Part shown: positions 12,300 to 24,538 of the stretch, in pieces | Layout of the letters: the number at the start of each line of letters is the position of its first letter | Position numbering within the stretch: the stretch's first letter is position 1 | Assembly: GCF_963169125.1 (NCBI RefSeq) | Contig: NC_084798.1 | Coordinates: 105,417,970 to 105,481,969 of the forward strand | Reading direction: 5' to 3' | Origin: Humulus lupulus | Taxonomy: Eukaryota > Streptophyta > Magnoliopsida > Rosales > Cannabaceae | Length of the DNA stretch: 64,000 nucleotides | Position numbers and translations under genes: made by a program | Notes under the pieces: generated by a model | The model's input: the letters and a program-made list of their open reading frames with translations, nothing else | Databases searched by the model: none | What the model was told of the DNA's origin: nothing

Positions 12300-13768
12300 C
12301 TATATGGAATCTTCAGACGTATTGGTAGTAGGGTAACTGGAGGAAGGTTCGCTTTCTTCAACATAGAAGTTCTTATGGCCCTCTTCCACACGTATGTACT
12401 TCTGTGCTCTCTCGAAGAAGTCATCCAAATTCAAAACTTCTCTTTTGAGCATGTTACCCCACAACTTGCTTCCTGGACGAACTCTGGCTGTAATAGCCAT
12501 CTTGTGCTCCGCTTTGGTTAAACCTCCCACCTTTGTTGCTTCTATATTGAACCTATGGATGTAGTCCTTCAGACTTTCATTCTCGCCTTGTTTTATGTTA
12601 GCGAGGCTGGTAGTTGTCATGACGTAATCACAGGCTGCATGGTGTTGCTGAAGAAATTCATCAGAGAATTATTTCCATGACTCGATTGTTCCTGGCCTTA
12701 ACCTCTTGAACCACTTGTACGCCACTCCTTTAAGCGTAACGACAAAGCAATGACACTTTGCCCTGTAGTTGACCCCTCTTAATCTCATCAAGTTATTGAA
12801 GGAGTCTAAGTGATATTTTGGGTCTGTAGTACCCTCATACGGAGTCATGCGAGGCTCTTTGAAGCCAGTGGGAATTTTCTCAGCCTGAATCTCCCTTGTG
12901 AAGGGTGAATCGCGGTCGAATTCTTCGTCATCCATGTGCCCCCCAAGTGCAGTGGTGATCTTGCCTCGAGGGCTTCGCATTTTGGTGTCTAGTCCCCTCC
13001 TCTTTTTGCATAAGGAGTTTTGCAGGTTCTCAGGCTGATCCCTTGCCTTGGTTGTGTTCCTCAGGGGAATCGCGGGGGGTGTGTTTCTTACTTCTAACCT
13101 CTTCCCATGGAGCTCTTTTCTTAGGCAAAGGGGTGCCTCTTTTGAGGGGACTTCGGCCTCGTTCTTACGACCATCATCTTCCCTCCGCCTTTGCTCCTAG
13201 GGACATTTCGTCGGCCTAGGTCCCCCATGGTACTTTGCCTGGGGGGTTTTACTGGTGGTAAGTTGTGCTCTCCCATCGTCTATGGGGACAGTGTTTTCCC
13301 CTTTTTCATGATCCTTCCCTTTATGCTTAGGGAGGGGCATGCTTGACTTCCCTTGCAGTAGGTCGTTTAAAACCTCCTGCATGTTCTCTATCAGGATTCC
13401 AACCTTCGAGTCTTTTTATGCAACTCGTGAATCTCATCCTTGTAGAAGCGAGTCCTTGAGCTGGAACTTACCGAGCGTACCCCGGGACCCTTGCCTGGCC
13501 AGTGCGTTGAGGGACCTGGGTCCTGGTGGCCTGAGCGTGGTGTCAACGGGGGACGGTTAAGTGGATACACTAGCGGCTCTGAATGACCTCCGTCGGGCTG
13601 GGTAGCTGGGGACGATGGTTCCCTCTCCTCCCCCGGGGGAAGAGGTTCCTCCAGTCTACCTTCATGCCTAGATGGAGGTGGGTCTTTCTTGGACGCCCTC
13701 CACTCTACTCCATCCCCGCAATCTTCATCATCTTGCATTTGCCGTAGGCGTTCTGAACGTCTTAGCAT
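12300..13768 (-). pseudogene. gag: Tat4 gag, frameshifted
   Basis: Three minus-strand pieces (13768-13391, 12980-12669, 12620-12300) read in order as one Gag. They show an arginine-rich start (MLRRSERLRQM), a proline-rich segment, then the Gag domain with YKWFKRLRPGTIESWK followed by SLANIKQGENESLKDYIHRF. ATG 13768 is preferred because the longer open frame overlaps the primer site without an ATG. Breaks lie near 13390-13000 and 12620-12670. Downstream pol is missing, replaced by the minisatellite and the A1 insertion. Confidence 0.8.
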
Positions 13769-13816
13769 TTTTCTTTGTTGGTAGTGATGAAAGAACGTTG
13801 GCCTGTTGCTTATTCT

Positions 13817-13833
13817 TCCCACAGACGGTGCCA
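13817..13833 (-). other. Tat4 primer-binding site
   Basis: The minus strand reads TGGCACCGTCTGTGGGA, three bases from the LTR end (CCGTCAACA). It differs from the Tat1/2/3 primer site, so Tat4 is a separate subfamily. Confidence 0.7.
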
Positions 13834-13836
13834 AAC

Positions 13837-14762
13837 TGTTGACGGTGAAATCTCGTCAACGAAATTAGGTTGGAAAACTCAAAGGTGAATGTGGCGATAT
13901 TTAGATAAAAACATAGAATGAACTTATGGAAGGATAAACATAGATGAACAATGGAGTGAAAAATGTATATTGCTTAATAGCCTCTGCATACCATGAATTT
14001 TCCAACCCCTTTTCTGTAGGGGTGATCATCTATTTATATTGGAGCTCTAATGGCTCCTTTGTACATAGTGGTCCCTCAGGACAAAATAGTACATGAGTAC
14101 ACTGTCAGGATAGCAGTACAGGTGGTAGTGGTGTTGGAAGAGTGGTGGTCTTCTCTAGTACATGTCAGGGGCCTGCAAAAGTGCTCTTGTCTTGGTACCA
14201 TATTATGCCACCACTACTTGCTAGGTACTGACCTCATAAGCGTGATGAGGGAGTCCTGGCCATGTACCATTCTTGTACTGCCACTACCAGTCTGGCGTGG
14301 ACACCGTACCATCTGTATTCTAACTCTTCGTGCTCCATGATCACCACGTGGACACCCCTAAGGACGAGGCTGGTGTGTGAGAGGAGGCCACCATGAGGAC
14401 CATGGCGTGACTGTTGCGTGTGGTATCTTGGGGGCCGTAAGACGCTTGTCTTCTAGTGGTGTCGCGAGGCGCTGGGCACGCTGGGGCGCGAGGCGCGGGG
14501 GCGCGTGGGGAACGGTGGCGCGCAGGGCGCGCGGTGGCGCGCAGGGCGCGTGGTGGCGCTTGGGCTCTTTACTAGTGCCCAAGGTGGATTGGTCAATTTG
14601 AGCAGGGTCCTTTGGAGCAGGGTCATTTTGAGCACTAATTTGAGGGTTCAAATGGACTTCAAACATGGTTGCTTTGGACCTTCCAGGGACCTTAGGCATG
14701 AGGTGTGGGTTCTTTACCGGTGTTGAATTTTGAGCATCCACAGTAAGGATACACCACATACA
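13837..14762 (-). repeat. Tat4 5' LTR (about 926 bp, outer boundary approximate)
   Basis: It begins on the plus strand TGTTGACGGTG next to the primer site. The outer end is placed at ...CACATACA, where chromovirus protease sequence resumes. The GC-rich block 14450-14560 (repeats of GGCGCGCAGGGCGCG) falls in its U3 part. ORFs inside it (such as 14358-14759) are compositional artefacts. Confidence 0.6.
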
Positions 14763-16186
14763 TTTGCCATAGGCTCAGGCTTCCTATCTATCTTATCACA
14801 TAAGATGCACCAATAAAATATTGGGATGCACTAGTGTCCATCAATAGATATGCTGAGTTATTAGCCACAGGAAGCTAACCTGACACCATGTTGGAAGTCC
14901 CAACTCTTTCATCACCCTTGGTGAGTGCATAAACATGTGGTGCAGTTCCTATTGGCTTTGGTTGGTCGCTTCCTTCCTTCTGACCATGAGTCAGACAGTG
15001 CCTAGAGAAATGACCTAGAATTACATAGGTGAAGCAATTGTTGTTGTGGCACTCGCCTGGGTGGCGTTGATTGCACTCTTTGCATTGCGACCAATAATTG
15101 TTTTCTCTCTTTGGATGCTTGTTGAAGTTCGAACTTCGGCTTGGTGGCTCCAACCTTCGTTTATTATTTCCACCATAGGGAAACCAAGATTTTCCTGAAG
15201 TATTGGTCTTCCCCACACTTCTATTGCCTTTATATGCAAACCTTCTAGAAGGGCCTCTCTGGTTACTAGAGTTCCTTCCCCAGTCATTAGAGACGTGTGC
15301 TCGTTCTTCATCCCTATAGGGCTCTTTCTTCTCTTGTACCAGCCATGAATCTTGGCGAATTGCTCACTCCAAAACTTCATCATAAGTATTAGGGCTGGTC
15401 TTCCCTATATCCATAAATTGAGCTATCTCCCTTTCCAATCCTTTCATATATTTGCGTACCCATTTGGCTTCATTGTTTACCAGATTCGGAGCAAACCTTG
15501 ATAGTTTGTCAAACTTTCGCATGTACTCCTGTATGCTAGATGACCCTTGGACCAGGTTGGAGAACTCAACCACCTTCCAATCTATCACCGTCTGGTTGTA
15601 GTACTTAGCATTGAACAGGGTCAGGAATTCTTCCCATTCCATTCGTGCAACATAACGTCATTTCTTAGCACTATCCCACCAGATGCGGGTGTCCTCCCTC
15701 AACATATACACCGCACATATTACCTTTTCCCATTTGTTAGCCGCCACAAGGTCAAAGATCCTCTCTAGCATGCTGACCCATTATTTTGCCACCAAGGGGT
15801 CCGAAGTCCCATCAAACACGAGTGGGTTTTGTTTGATAAACCATTCCGAGATTTGTTTTGGCAACTCAACTCTATGGGCATCCGCTGATAGATTTGCTCC
15901 CACTGGTGGGTATTCTTGTGACAGGAATTCTTGTTGTTCGGGAACGTCTTCTCGGGGTGCTGGGGGTGTGGGGTTATGTTGCGCTTCCAGGAATCTCTAC
16001 ATCAATGCCTCGTCCTTCTCAAATCCTCTATCTAAGTTTCCAGAATTTTTTCTAGCTATATCCTTTGTGCTTGGCCTACCCCTCGGCCTCAACCACGACC
16101 TACCTCTTAGTCAACAGCTGCTCTCTTGGCTGGGTCTAGTGGGTTAACAACTCAACCTCTATTGGCTGGGGTGTTAGGAACCATTG
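14763..16186 (-). pseudogene. gag: Degenerate chromovirus gag-protease
   Basis: From ATG 16186 (MVPNTPANRG) the minus strand reads, with several stops, a chromovirus Gag. The best piece is 15642-15364 (MEWEEFLTLFNAKYY), followed in other frames by the zinc knuckle CKECNQRHPGEC...CFTYVILGHFSRHC (about 15090-15000). A degraded protease start follows, with DTSAS in place of the usual D-S/T-G-A-S. It is cut by Tat4 at about 14763, and RT and integrase are absent. Confidence 0.75.
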
Positions 16187-16514
16187 TGAATTTCTGTACA
16201 ACAATGTTTAAAACATTTGGGCATAATAGTTTCCTATACACAAGGAAAAGATAACGGAAAAGAAAATAATTCACAACGATTTAAGTCAAAAACAGGTAAT
16301 CAATCACTCATGGATATAACCTAGCAATACAAAATTTTCATAAAAGTTCATGATATACGGTTTTATTTAGCAGAACGATAAATACAAAAAGAAGAGAACC
16401 CTAGCTACACGTCGGGTTTCTACATCTGCTTGCTACAGCTACACAAAAGCCCTACAACCCAGTAGGTTTACCAAGTCTTTACAAAAAGTAACAACAAGAC
16501 CCTCATAGCATAAC
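16187..16514. other. Non-coding stretch between split ORF and chromovirus gag
   Basis: AT-rich, without recognisable coding sequence or LTR ends. On the minus strand it lies downstream of the split ORF and directly upstream of the chromovirus gag ATG, so it may be that element's leader. Confidence 0.4.
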
Positions 16515-16678
16515 CTAATCTAGGCTATCCATCAGCATATCCAGCTTTATGTCAGTATCCTCGTCTGGATGCTTGAGATCCTCCTCTAGCTCGCTCTCGT
16601 CGTCTCCTGCTAGGTTCACTACTGGCTCGTCCATCTCCTCCACCACCACACCATCTGTTGGAGCTGCCTTCGCATGCT
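16515..16678 (-). pseudogene. C-terminal half of ORF split by LTR insertion
   Basis: The minus frame is acidic, with DDESELEEDLKHPDEDTD, and stops with TAG at 16515-16517. It continues in frame with 30703-30444 if the insertion 16684-30438 and one GGGGT copy are removed. The function is unknown. The joined region sits between a possible primer site at about 31001 and the chromovirus gag, so it could be an extra ORF or leader of that element. Confidence 0.55.
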
Positions 16679-18540
16679 GGGGTTGTAAAGACCCAAATTC
16701 ACTAATTAGGCTTAAGGGCCTTGATTAGTGTGCTTGGAGGGCATAATGGGAATTATGTGTGATTTTAATGATTAAGATGCATGACTATGATTTAAAGCAT
16801 GTTATATGACTATGTGTATTACGTTATGTGATAATTATGCTATGTGATTGGTACCGCGTGGGTGTGGTGATATCAATGTGATGCACGTGCCGAGACGGTC
16901 CTAGAGAACTAGATAATGGTAACTGGTGATTTGGTAACTTGTGTAACTGTTAGTGACTATAGAGAGTAACAGGTTTTGTTGGAAAAGTGGTAGAATTGTA
17001 AAGTAAGTAAAAATACAAGTGTGCCCTTGAGGTTTAGTTAGGAAGGGATATTAGTGGAGGGATAAGGTAGTCTTTTGGCAGTGGTATAGATGTCTTTGGC
17101 TGAGGACAAAGGATATACACGATTCTTTTATGCTAAGTATAACTGGAATTAAGACTTGGAAGGCTAGAAAGATCAAGAAGGAAAGGGAGAATCAAGAACC
17201 TAGAAGGCAAAGTGGAAGGGGAGTTAAGTTGTGTTTTTTGAGGCTAGTAAAGGGTTTAAGGGTGTGGAATCAAGCACATATCAAGGTTCATACTGAGCTG
17301 GTTTGTCAAGGAGAAATTCAGTTCAAAGCTTGGATTGGAGGAAGCTCAAGTTGAATATCTGATTGAGGTAAGGGTATTAAATATGTTTGTAATCTCGTAG
17401 CGGTTATGATTTAGGGATTTAGAGGTTTGGTTTGTACTTTTCTCAAGTTTTGGTTTAAGTGTTTGAGTTTGAAATTTAAGTGTGAATTATGAGAATGGTT
17501 GTGTAATTGAGTTAGATTATGATGTTTATAGGTTGTGGTATGGTCTATTTGGGGTTTTGAGTTGGTTTTGGGGCTTAGGTATAAGTTTGGGGTGATTTGG
17601 AGTGATTTGGGTTCGGGAAAAATGCAAGGGAAAAACCCAGATTTCTGGGCTCGCGAAGGAGCGCCGCGGCGCAAGGCTGATTCTAGGCAGAGCAAGTTCT
17701 CTGACTTGCTGGGCGCCGCTACCCTATAGGGCTACGCCGCGACGCTAGGACAATTTCAGAACATAGGATTTTGCAATTTTGAGCCTTTGCTCCAGGGGTT
17801 CGGGGGATATCTTTGGTGCATTGTTTTAGGGATTTGGGGGTCCCGAGAGTGTGGGATTGGTTCTGGGAAATAGTTTTGGATTGATTAGTGACAAGGATGT
17901 TTCATTTGTGTTGTGACTAGGTCTTTGGAGAGGCTCGGGGTAGAGGACCGTGCTCGCGGCTTCGTGGCATCAGAAACTGGTAAATTGAAAGGTAAGAAAA
18001 CTGCACCCGGTTGTATAATTGAGATGGGACTAAGTGCTCCCAGGAATTGTATCGTGTCAATGTTGGTATTATGCCATGGGACATGTAAAAGCGGTCTAAA
18101 AGTACCGTACATGATATTAGCACACAGGGCGCGGTTTGGCCACTGGTAGCCAAGGACAATGGGATAACAGAGGGAGCAGCCTGAGGGCGTTAGCCCTAGT
18201 TATCATTTGTGAACTGTAAATGATATGAATTGACATGCCTAGTATGTGGAATACTTGATTATATTGATTGATGATATGGTTGAGATTATGTAATGCAATG
18301 TGGGATTTTGACTTGTTTGCTAATTGCTTATGCTTTGTTGCTGTTGTGTTTTCTTGCTGGGCCTTGGCTCACGGGTGCTACGTGGTGCAGGTAAGGGCAA
18401 GGGCAAGCTGGACCAAGCTTGAGGTGGAGAGCTCCGAGGTGGAATGTACATAGCCAGCGGTTCGCCCGCCACGGTCGAGGAGTGGACCAGGACAGGGATC
18501 ACCTAACTGCTTGTTTTGCCGTAGTATGGCCGGTTGTTGT

Positions 18541-19130
18541 TGTTATCCATAAAATTAGCATTGGTGACGTGGCAAGTAATCCCTGGACACGTGGCTGACA
18601 CCTGGAGACGTTCTGTTAGAGTATCGACTAGAGGACACATTAGAAGCAGTGTAAGCCTGTCTTACCCGCGACCAGTTTGGTCGATAGTTCCATGTACAAA
18701 GCGACATTTATTGGAAGATCTTTATGAATCCCGAATTTATCTCACACAATCTCCTAAGTATCCAATTATTCAGGAAATAATATCTGTAACAATCTTTTGT
18801 AATCCCCCTTGAGCCTATAAATAGCAAGAGATAGCTCAAGGGAGGGGACTTTTGGCTTTTGATACGTGAGAGATTATAGTAATTATCCTAGGAGTACTGT
18901 ATTGTTCTTGAGAAAGTGGTGAAACTCATTGAACCCTAGTTCTTTGATCACTCTTCTGGTTATTATATCAATATCATTCTAAGTGGATGTAGGTCATTAC
19001 CAGATCCTGGGGCCGAACCACTATAAAATATTGTGTTTTATTTACTTTTGTCATTACGTTCTTCTCTTCTCTTTCATTCATATCAAGCATATTTTGACTC
19101 TGTGTCAGTTGGCCAAATCTTGGGTCAACA
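18541..19130 (+). repeat. Tat2 5' LTR (590 bp)
   Basis: TGTTATCCAT...GGTCAACA. It is the same length as the 3' copy with about 13 substitutions and no indels. The related LTR at 39235-39839 is a solo copy in the opposite orientation. Confidence 0.97.
18816..18823 (+). promoter_or_regulatory. TATA box of Tat2 5' LTR
   Basis: TATAAATA followed by GCAAGAGATAGCTCAAGGGAG, placed where plant LTR promoters usually lie. The same motif is at 29892-29899 in the 3' LTR. Confidence 0.8.
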
Positions 19131-19133
19131 TTC

Positions 19134-19152
19134 TGGTGCTTTCATTGAGAGC
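19134..19152 (+). other. Tat2 primer-binding site
   Basis: TGGTGCTTTCATTGAGAGC, three bases after the LTR end and identical to the Tat1 site. Confidence 0.8.
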
Positions 19153-19178
19153 TTGATTTATCGTTGTTGAGAAAACTA

Positions 19179-21290
19179 ATGGCGAAAGCTGGAAAGAAAA
19201 CTGGACAGGCGGCCGCCGCTGCACCGTCCAACCCGCCACCTCCTCCTCCTGCAAGCATGGCGGAGGATGAGCCACAACTGGACTTTGAGGAGGAGGAAAT
19301 GGGTGATGCAACGCTGAAGAGTACCCTGGGCACGTTGCAGGAAGAGCTGGCTAGTCTGAGAGCCAGTCAGGAGACTGCCGCTGAAGTTATGGCGCAGCAA
19401 CAGAAGGAGATTGAACGACAGCGTGCGGAATTGAGCGAAAGGCAGGCAGAGGTGGACCGCCGCCAGAACGAAGCCATGGCAGCCCTTGAGGCAGCCTTGC
19501 TATTGGCCAGAAATCAGACTGCACCTGCCTCGCAGCCTGACCAACCAGTGAATGGGCCACCCCAGAGGGGTCCTAATCCGAGCCCACCGATCCAGCCTTC
19601 GAGTCCGCAAAGGCCCGAGCAGCCCAGATGCCCCATGACGATGTCCCACAGGATCCTGAGGCACAGCCACCATCCCAAGCTGCTCGGGGTAATCCCCCGC
19701 AACAGAGGCAGAATAGGGCTGAGCATCAGCCTCGCAGCCCTAGACGTCGTAGGGATGATGGGCCGAACCTACCGAATAGAGGTCAGTACCCTCCTGGCAA
19801 CAGGAGAGACTCAGAGTTAGGCTCTGCGGTCCGAGGCCCCCCACGACACGATAATGCACGGGGACACCACGACCAGCGCAGGCCACCCTCTAACGCTCGG
19901 GATGGTTCAGCCAGGAACGGACATCGAGGGAACAATCGATCTCACCATAGCCGGTCGAGGTTCAGAGATGGCCACGGATACAATGAGGCCGACTCAGGCA
20001 AAGGAAATGCCGGTGGGAGAAGTGGAGAAAGAGGTAAAGGCAGGAGCCAGGTACCTCAAGATGACCAACCAAATAGACAGGATGCTGGGGGGCAGCCCAG
20101 ACAGAATAATGTCTTCAACCGGCTCGGGGGTAGCGAGCAGCGGAGAAGAGGAGAGGACCTGAGAGATGTACTCAATGATCGCTGTGAGAGACACGGCGAG
20201 AACGTCCTCCCGGCAACAGAGGCCACAACGATTCCTACCGCAGTGCAGGCCCAGATAGACGCCCTCAACCAGGCAGTGCAGCATCTGGTCGGGGGAAGGA
20301 CTTCATACATCGACCACGATAGGAGGAAAGGAACTCCTTTCGTACAAAGGATAGCTAACGCCGAAACTCCCAGCAAATTCAAGATGCCCACGCTTCCAAA
20401 CTTTGACGGGTATGGAGACCTAGTCTCGCACGTTAAAAAGTTTGAAATTCAGATGGACATTCAGAAAGTGTCCAAAGACGCTCGGTGCAGGATCTTCCCT
20501 GCAACACTTTCTGAAGCTGCGCAGGAGTGGTTCTTCAAGTTCCCTCCTGCGAGCATTGTTTCTTGGGAAATGTTCGTACGGGAGTTCTACGGACAATTCT
20601 ATGCTGGTCACGTGCACCCAACCAAAGCAAACCAGCTAGTCGAAATTCGCCAGCAGGACGGGGAGTCAGTGAAGGATTACGTCCAGCGCTTTATGCGAGC
20701 GGCGGCTGGAGCAAAAATAGTAGGAGATGAAGGCAAGATGATGGCCATTACCGCAGGGGTTAAACGTTGCTCTCCCCTCTGGAAAAGTCTCCGAAAATTT
20801 CTTAGACCGAGCTGACCGCTACATCAAGCTCGAAGAAGCCATTTCTGATGATGGAAAACCCTCGAACAAGGGTAAGAAGGTTGCCGAACCCGCCAAAGCC
20901 GCCAACGGTTCCAAACCTAATGGCAACGGCAAAGGCAACGGGAACGGCAACGGTAATGGCAAGAATGGTGGAAAACGGCCGTATAACGAGCCTTCCACCT
21001 CCGACAACAAATGAGCAAAGGGTAATCGTTATGAACCTCGGTTCACTAACTACACTGCCCTCGTTGAGTCTCGGGGAGAGGTTTACCAGGCCACAAGCTC
21101 CAGTGTGCCTTACAAGAAACCTGGACCCATTCGAAAGGACATTTCGAAAAGAGACACTACCAAGTTCTGTCGTTACCATAACGACTACGGACATGACACT
21201 AATGAATGCAACCAGTTAAAAGACGAAATCGAGTTCCTTATTAGACAAGGACACTTGAGAAGATACGTACGGACCTCGGGAAATTCCTAA
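19179..21290 (+). pseudogene. gag: Tat2 gag, two frameshifts and one stop
   Basis: ATG 19179 (MAKAGKKTGQ) begins an N-terminus with a Pro run and a heptad-like coiled coil (QQQKEIERQRAELSERQAE). The frame shifts near 19610 into an Arg/Asp/Gly-rich linker and the Gag domain (AAQEWFFKFPPASIVSWEMF, about 20510-20580). It shifts again near 20800, where FLDRADRYIKLEEA continues in a new frame. There is a TGA at 21012-21014, then the knuckle CRYHNDYGHDTNEC and a stop at 21288. All pieces are recognisable and none is functional as it stands. Confidence 0.88.
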
Positions 21291-21359
21291 CGAGAAGCTC
21301 CAGGTGGCAACTAGCAGGCGTCCACACGCCCACGCTCGCCACCATTACAGCTTGCCCTC

Positions 21360-22091
21360 GTGGCTGGAACACTCTTAACCATCTGCGGAGGTCCGCACCT
21401 CGCGGGGTATAGCGGAAAGACCAGAGAACGATATGCTCAGACTCTACGCCACGACCAGGACATCGAAATGATGACTGTGGAGGACCGTGCACCAAAAAAG
21501 GCTCGGTCAGAGGAAGGTGAGATAACCTTCTCTGATGGCGATGCTCAACACGTCCGGTTCCCACATTCCGATCCACTGGTCGTGGATATCCAGATGGCCA
21601 ATATGATGGTGAAGAGAGTATTGGTCGATACAGGAAGTTCAGTCAACATCCTGTATAAGTCAACACTGGAACGCATGAAATTTTCCGTAAAAGACTTGGA
21701 GCCCTGCAATCAAACGATATACAGCTTCTCTGGAGAAGGACTCGCCCTAGCCGGAATGATCAAACTCCCAGTAACGACGGGTACAGCGCCTGCAACAAGG
21801 ACATTACTCGCCACTTTTGTAGTGGTCGATTGTCCTTCGGCGTACAACACCGTTGTTGGAAGGCCCATACTGGTTGATCTACGGGTCGTCATCTCTATGT
21901 GGCACCTAGCCATGAAGTTCCCAACAGACGCGGGGGTAGGACGTGTTTTGGGAAACCAAAGAGAAGCCAGGGAGTGCTACAACGCCTCGATCACAAAGGT
22001 GAAAAGTGGAACGTCAAGGGGCACTGCCCCAGATAGATTGCAGATGGCAGTTGATATGCAAGCCCAATCAGGTGATGAAGTCACCAAATAA
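21360..22091 (+). pseudogene. pol: Tat2 aspartic protease region of pol
   Basis: It encodes VLVDTGSSVNIL, the retropepsin core (DTG at about 21625-21635), preceded by TICGGPHLAGYSGKTRERYA, a Tat-type signature. The frame is open from 21360 but ends in TAA at 22089-22091. The following RT lies in the same frame, so this stop is one lesion in a continuous pol. The annotated start is only where the frame opens; pol would normally be made as part of a Gag-Pol precursor. Confidence 0.85.
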
Positions 22092-23371
22092 GGTGTTGCC
22101 CAAAGTGAGGATGGAGATTTGGATCCTCGCTTTGGGGATTTTGAAGAAAATGTTGGACCCATCGAGGACCTGGAGGAGGTCCAACTCGACAAAGAAGACC
22201 CAACCAGAGTCATAAAAGTTGGGAAAAACTTAGAGCGTACCACGAAGCACGCACTGGTGGAATTCTTGCAAGAGAACCAGGAAGTTTTCGCCTGGTCGCA
22301 TAAAGACATGGTTGGGATAGATCCTACAGTAATCAGCCATGTCCTGAATATAGACAAGACCTTTCCACTTGTGCAACAAAAAAGAAGGCTGCTCGATAAA
22401 GACAGATCAAGAACCTTAAAAGAAGAAGTCGAAAGGCTAAAGGAGAATGGATTCATAAGGGTGGCTTTTTATCTGTCATGGGTCTCCAATCTGGTGCTGG
22501 TCCCCAAGCCTAACGGCAAGTGGCAGACCTGTGTGGATTTTACAGACCTCAATAAAGCCTGCCCAAAAGACTGCTTCCCACTCCCAAGGATCGACCAGCT
22601 GGTCGATGCTACTGCAGGGCACGAGGTCCTCTCATTCATGGATGCATATTTGGGCTATAACCAGATTAACATGCATCCCCCTGATGAGGATCACACCAAC
22701 TTTCGGACCGATACGGGCTTGTATTGCTACAGAGTAATGCCCTTCGGACTGAAAAACGCAGGTGCGACTTACCAACGGCTAGTCAACCACATGTTCAAGG
22801 AACAAATCGTTGTAAACATGGAGGTATATGTGGATGACATGCTTGTAAAATCTAAGAAGGCAGAAGGGCATGTGAGGGATTTACAAGAGTGCTTTAATGT
22901 GTTAAACAAGTACCAAATGAAATTAAATCCCCTCAAGTGTTCCTTTGGAGTCGGATCAAGGAAGTTTTTGGGGTTTATCGTAAATTCAAGAGGAATCGAG
23001 GCCAACCCCGACAAGATAAAGGCCCTGATCGACATGAAGTCGCCAGAAAGGATCAAAGATGTACAAAGTTTAACCGGAAGAATCGCAGCCCTAAGCAGAT
23101 TCATTTTAAAATAAACAGACAAGTGCGCCCCATTCTTCAATCTACTTAGGGGAATAAAAAGTTTGAGTGGACAGAACACTGCGAGCAAGAATTTCAGGCG
23201 CTGAAAGCTCATATGGCACAGCCTCCCATCCTATCAAAGCCGATCGAAGGAGAAACTTTGTTTATTTATCTGGCGATTACTGAAGTTGCTGCCAGCGCGG
23301 TGCTAGTGTGAGAGGAAGAAGGTGCACAAAAAGCAGTCTAATATGTCAGCAAGAGACTGATCGGGGCAGAA
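22092..23371 (+). pseudogene. pol: Tat2 reverse transcriptase and start of RNase H
   Basis: RT fingers and palm motifs are intact: VDFTDLNKACPKDCFPLPRI, SFMDAYLGYNQI, MPFGLKNAGATYQRL and the catalytic YVDDMLVKS. The frame ends in TAA at 23112. A single-base shift near 23150 restores FEWTEHCEQEF, leading into the first RNase H, which carries TGA at 23309 and TAA at 23339. It follows protease in frame, as in other Ty3/Gypsy pol genes. Confidence 0.92.
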
Positions 23372-24532
23372 TTGAGATATCCGCCAATCGAGAGGTTAGC
23401 ATATTGCTTGATCCTTGCCTCTAGAAAGCTGCGCCCCTACTTCCAAGCCCATCCTATCACAGTTCTAACTGATCAGCCCCTTCGGCAAGTCCTCCAAAAA
23501 CCCGAGGCGGCTGGGCGATTGTTAAAATGGGCAGTCGAGTTAGGGCAGTTCGACATAACCTATTCACCACGAGCAGCAGTAAAAAGACAAGTCTTAGCCG
23601 ATCTTATTGCAGAGTTCACCGAACTCCCAGACAGTGAGCAGTGCGAACAGCCTGAAGCGCCCGAACCTCAAGACAAAACTCCTTCGTGGAAGTAATTCAC
23701 AGATGGTTCATCCAACGAATCCCACGCTGGAGCGGGAGTGATATTGATAACGCCGGAAGGGCATCGATTTCACTGCGCCATCAGGTTCAACTTCACTGCA
23801 TCAAACAATGAAGCAGAATACGAAGCACTCCTCGCTGGATTGAGAATAGCAAAAGATATGAGCATAAAGACGCTTGATATCTACAGTGATTCACAGCTGG
23901 TGGTGAATCAGGTCCTAGGAGAATATCAAGCACGAGGTTTGAAAATGGTAGCCTACTTAAATAAAACAAAGGACCTGCTAGCCCAGTTCACGAAGTACAC
24001 CCTCCAACAGATCCCGCGAGATCAGAATTCAAACGCGGATGCCTTAGCCAAACTCGCGAGCGTAAAGGATGCTGACACTTTGAACATTGTGCCAGTAGAA
24101 AGACTGAGTAAGCCGAGCATACAAGCAGCTGAGTCCAGTATGGAGATTCGAATGGAGAATACATGGATGGCGCCTTACTTGGTGTATCTGACAAATGGTG
24201 CGCTACCAACAGATAGGAACAAATCCAGAACTCTACAAAGACGAGCTGCTAGGTACATACTGGTCGATGGTGTTATGTATCGAAGAGGATTCTCAATTCC
24301 ACTACTCAGGTGCGTTACACCAGAAAAGGCTAAGGAACTCATGAAGGAGGTGCATGAAGGCTTCTGCGGGGATCACGCTGGGGGGCAGAGTTTGGCAAAA
24401 AAGATTCTAAGGCAAGGCTACTTCTGGCCAACGATGAACGAGGATTCGATGGAGTATGTACGAAGATGTGATAAGTGTCAAAGGTTCTCCAAGATCCCAC
24501 GAGCAGCTCTAAACGAACTGAAGCAGATGTAG
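23372..24532 (+). pseudogene. pol: Tat2 first RNase H end, second (archaeal-type) RNase H and integrase zinc domain
   Basis: The first RNase H ends with ITVLTDQPLRQVLQK. After an acidic linker and TAA at 23693, a second RNase H fold reads FTDGSSN...GAGVILITPEG, NNEAEYEALLAGLRIA, LDIYSDSQLVVNQV and DQNSNADALAKLA. A duplicated RNase H of this type is a hallmark of the Tat lineage. The integrase HHCC finger follows (HEGFCGDH ... CDKCQ), with TAG at 24530. Confidence 0.9.
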
Positions 24533-24538
24533 AGCCCG

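Noticed and set aside
14358..14759. 133-codon proline/arginine-rich minus-strand ORF
   Set aside because: It lies in the GC-rich repeats of the Tat4 LTR and has no domain.
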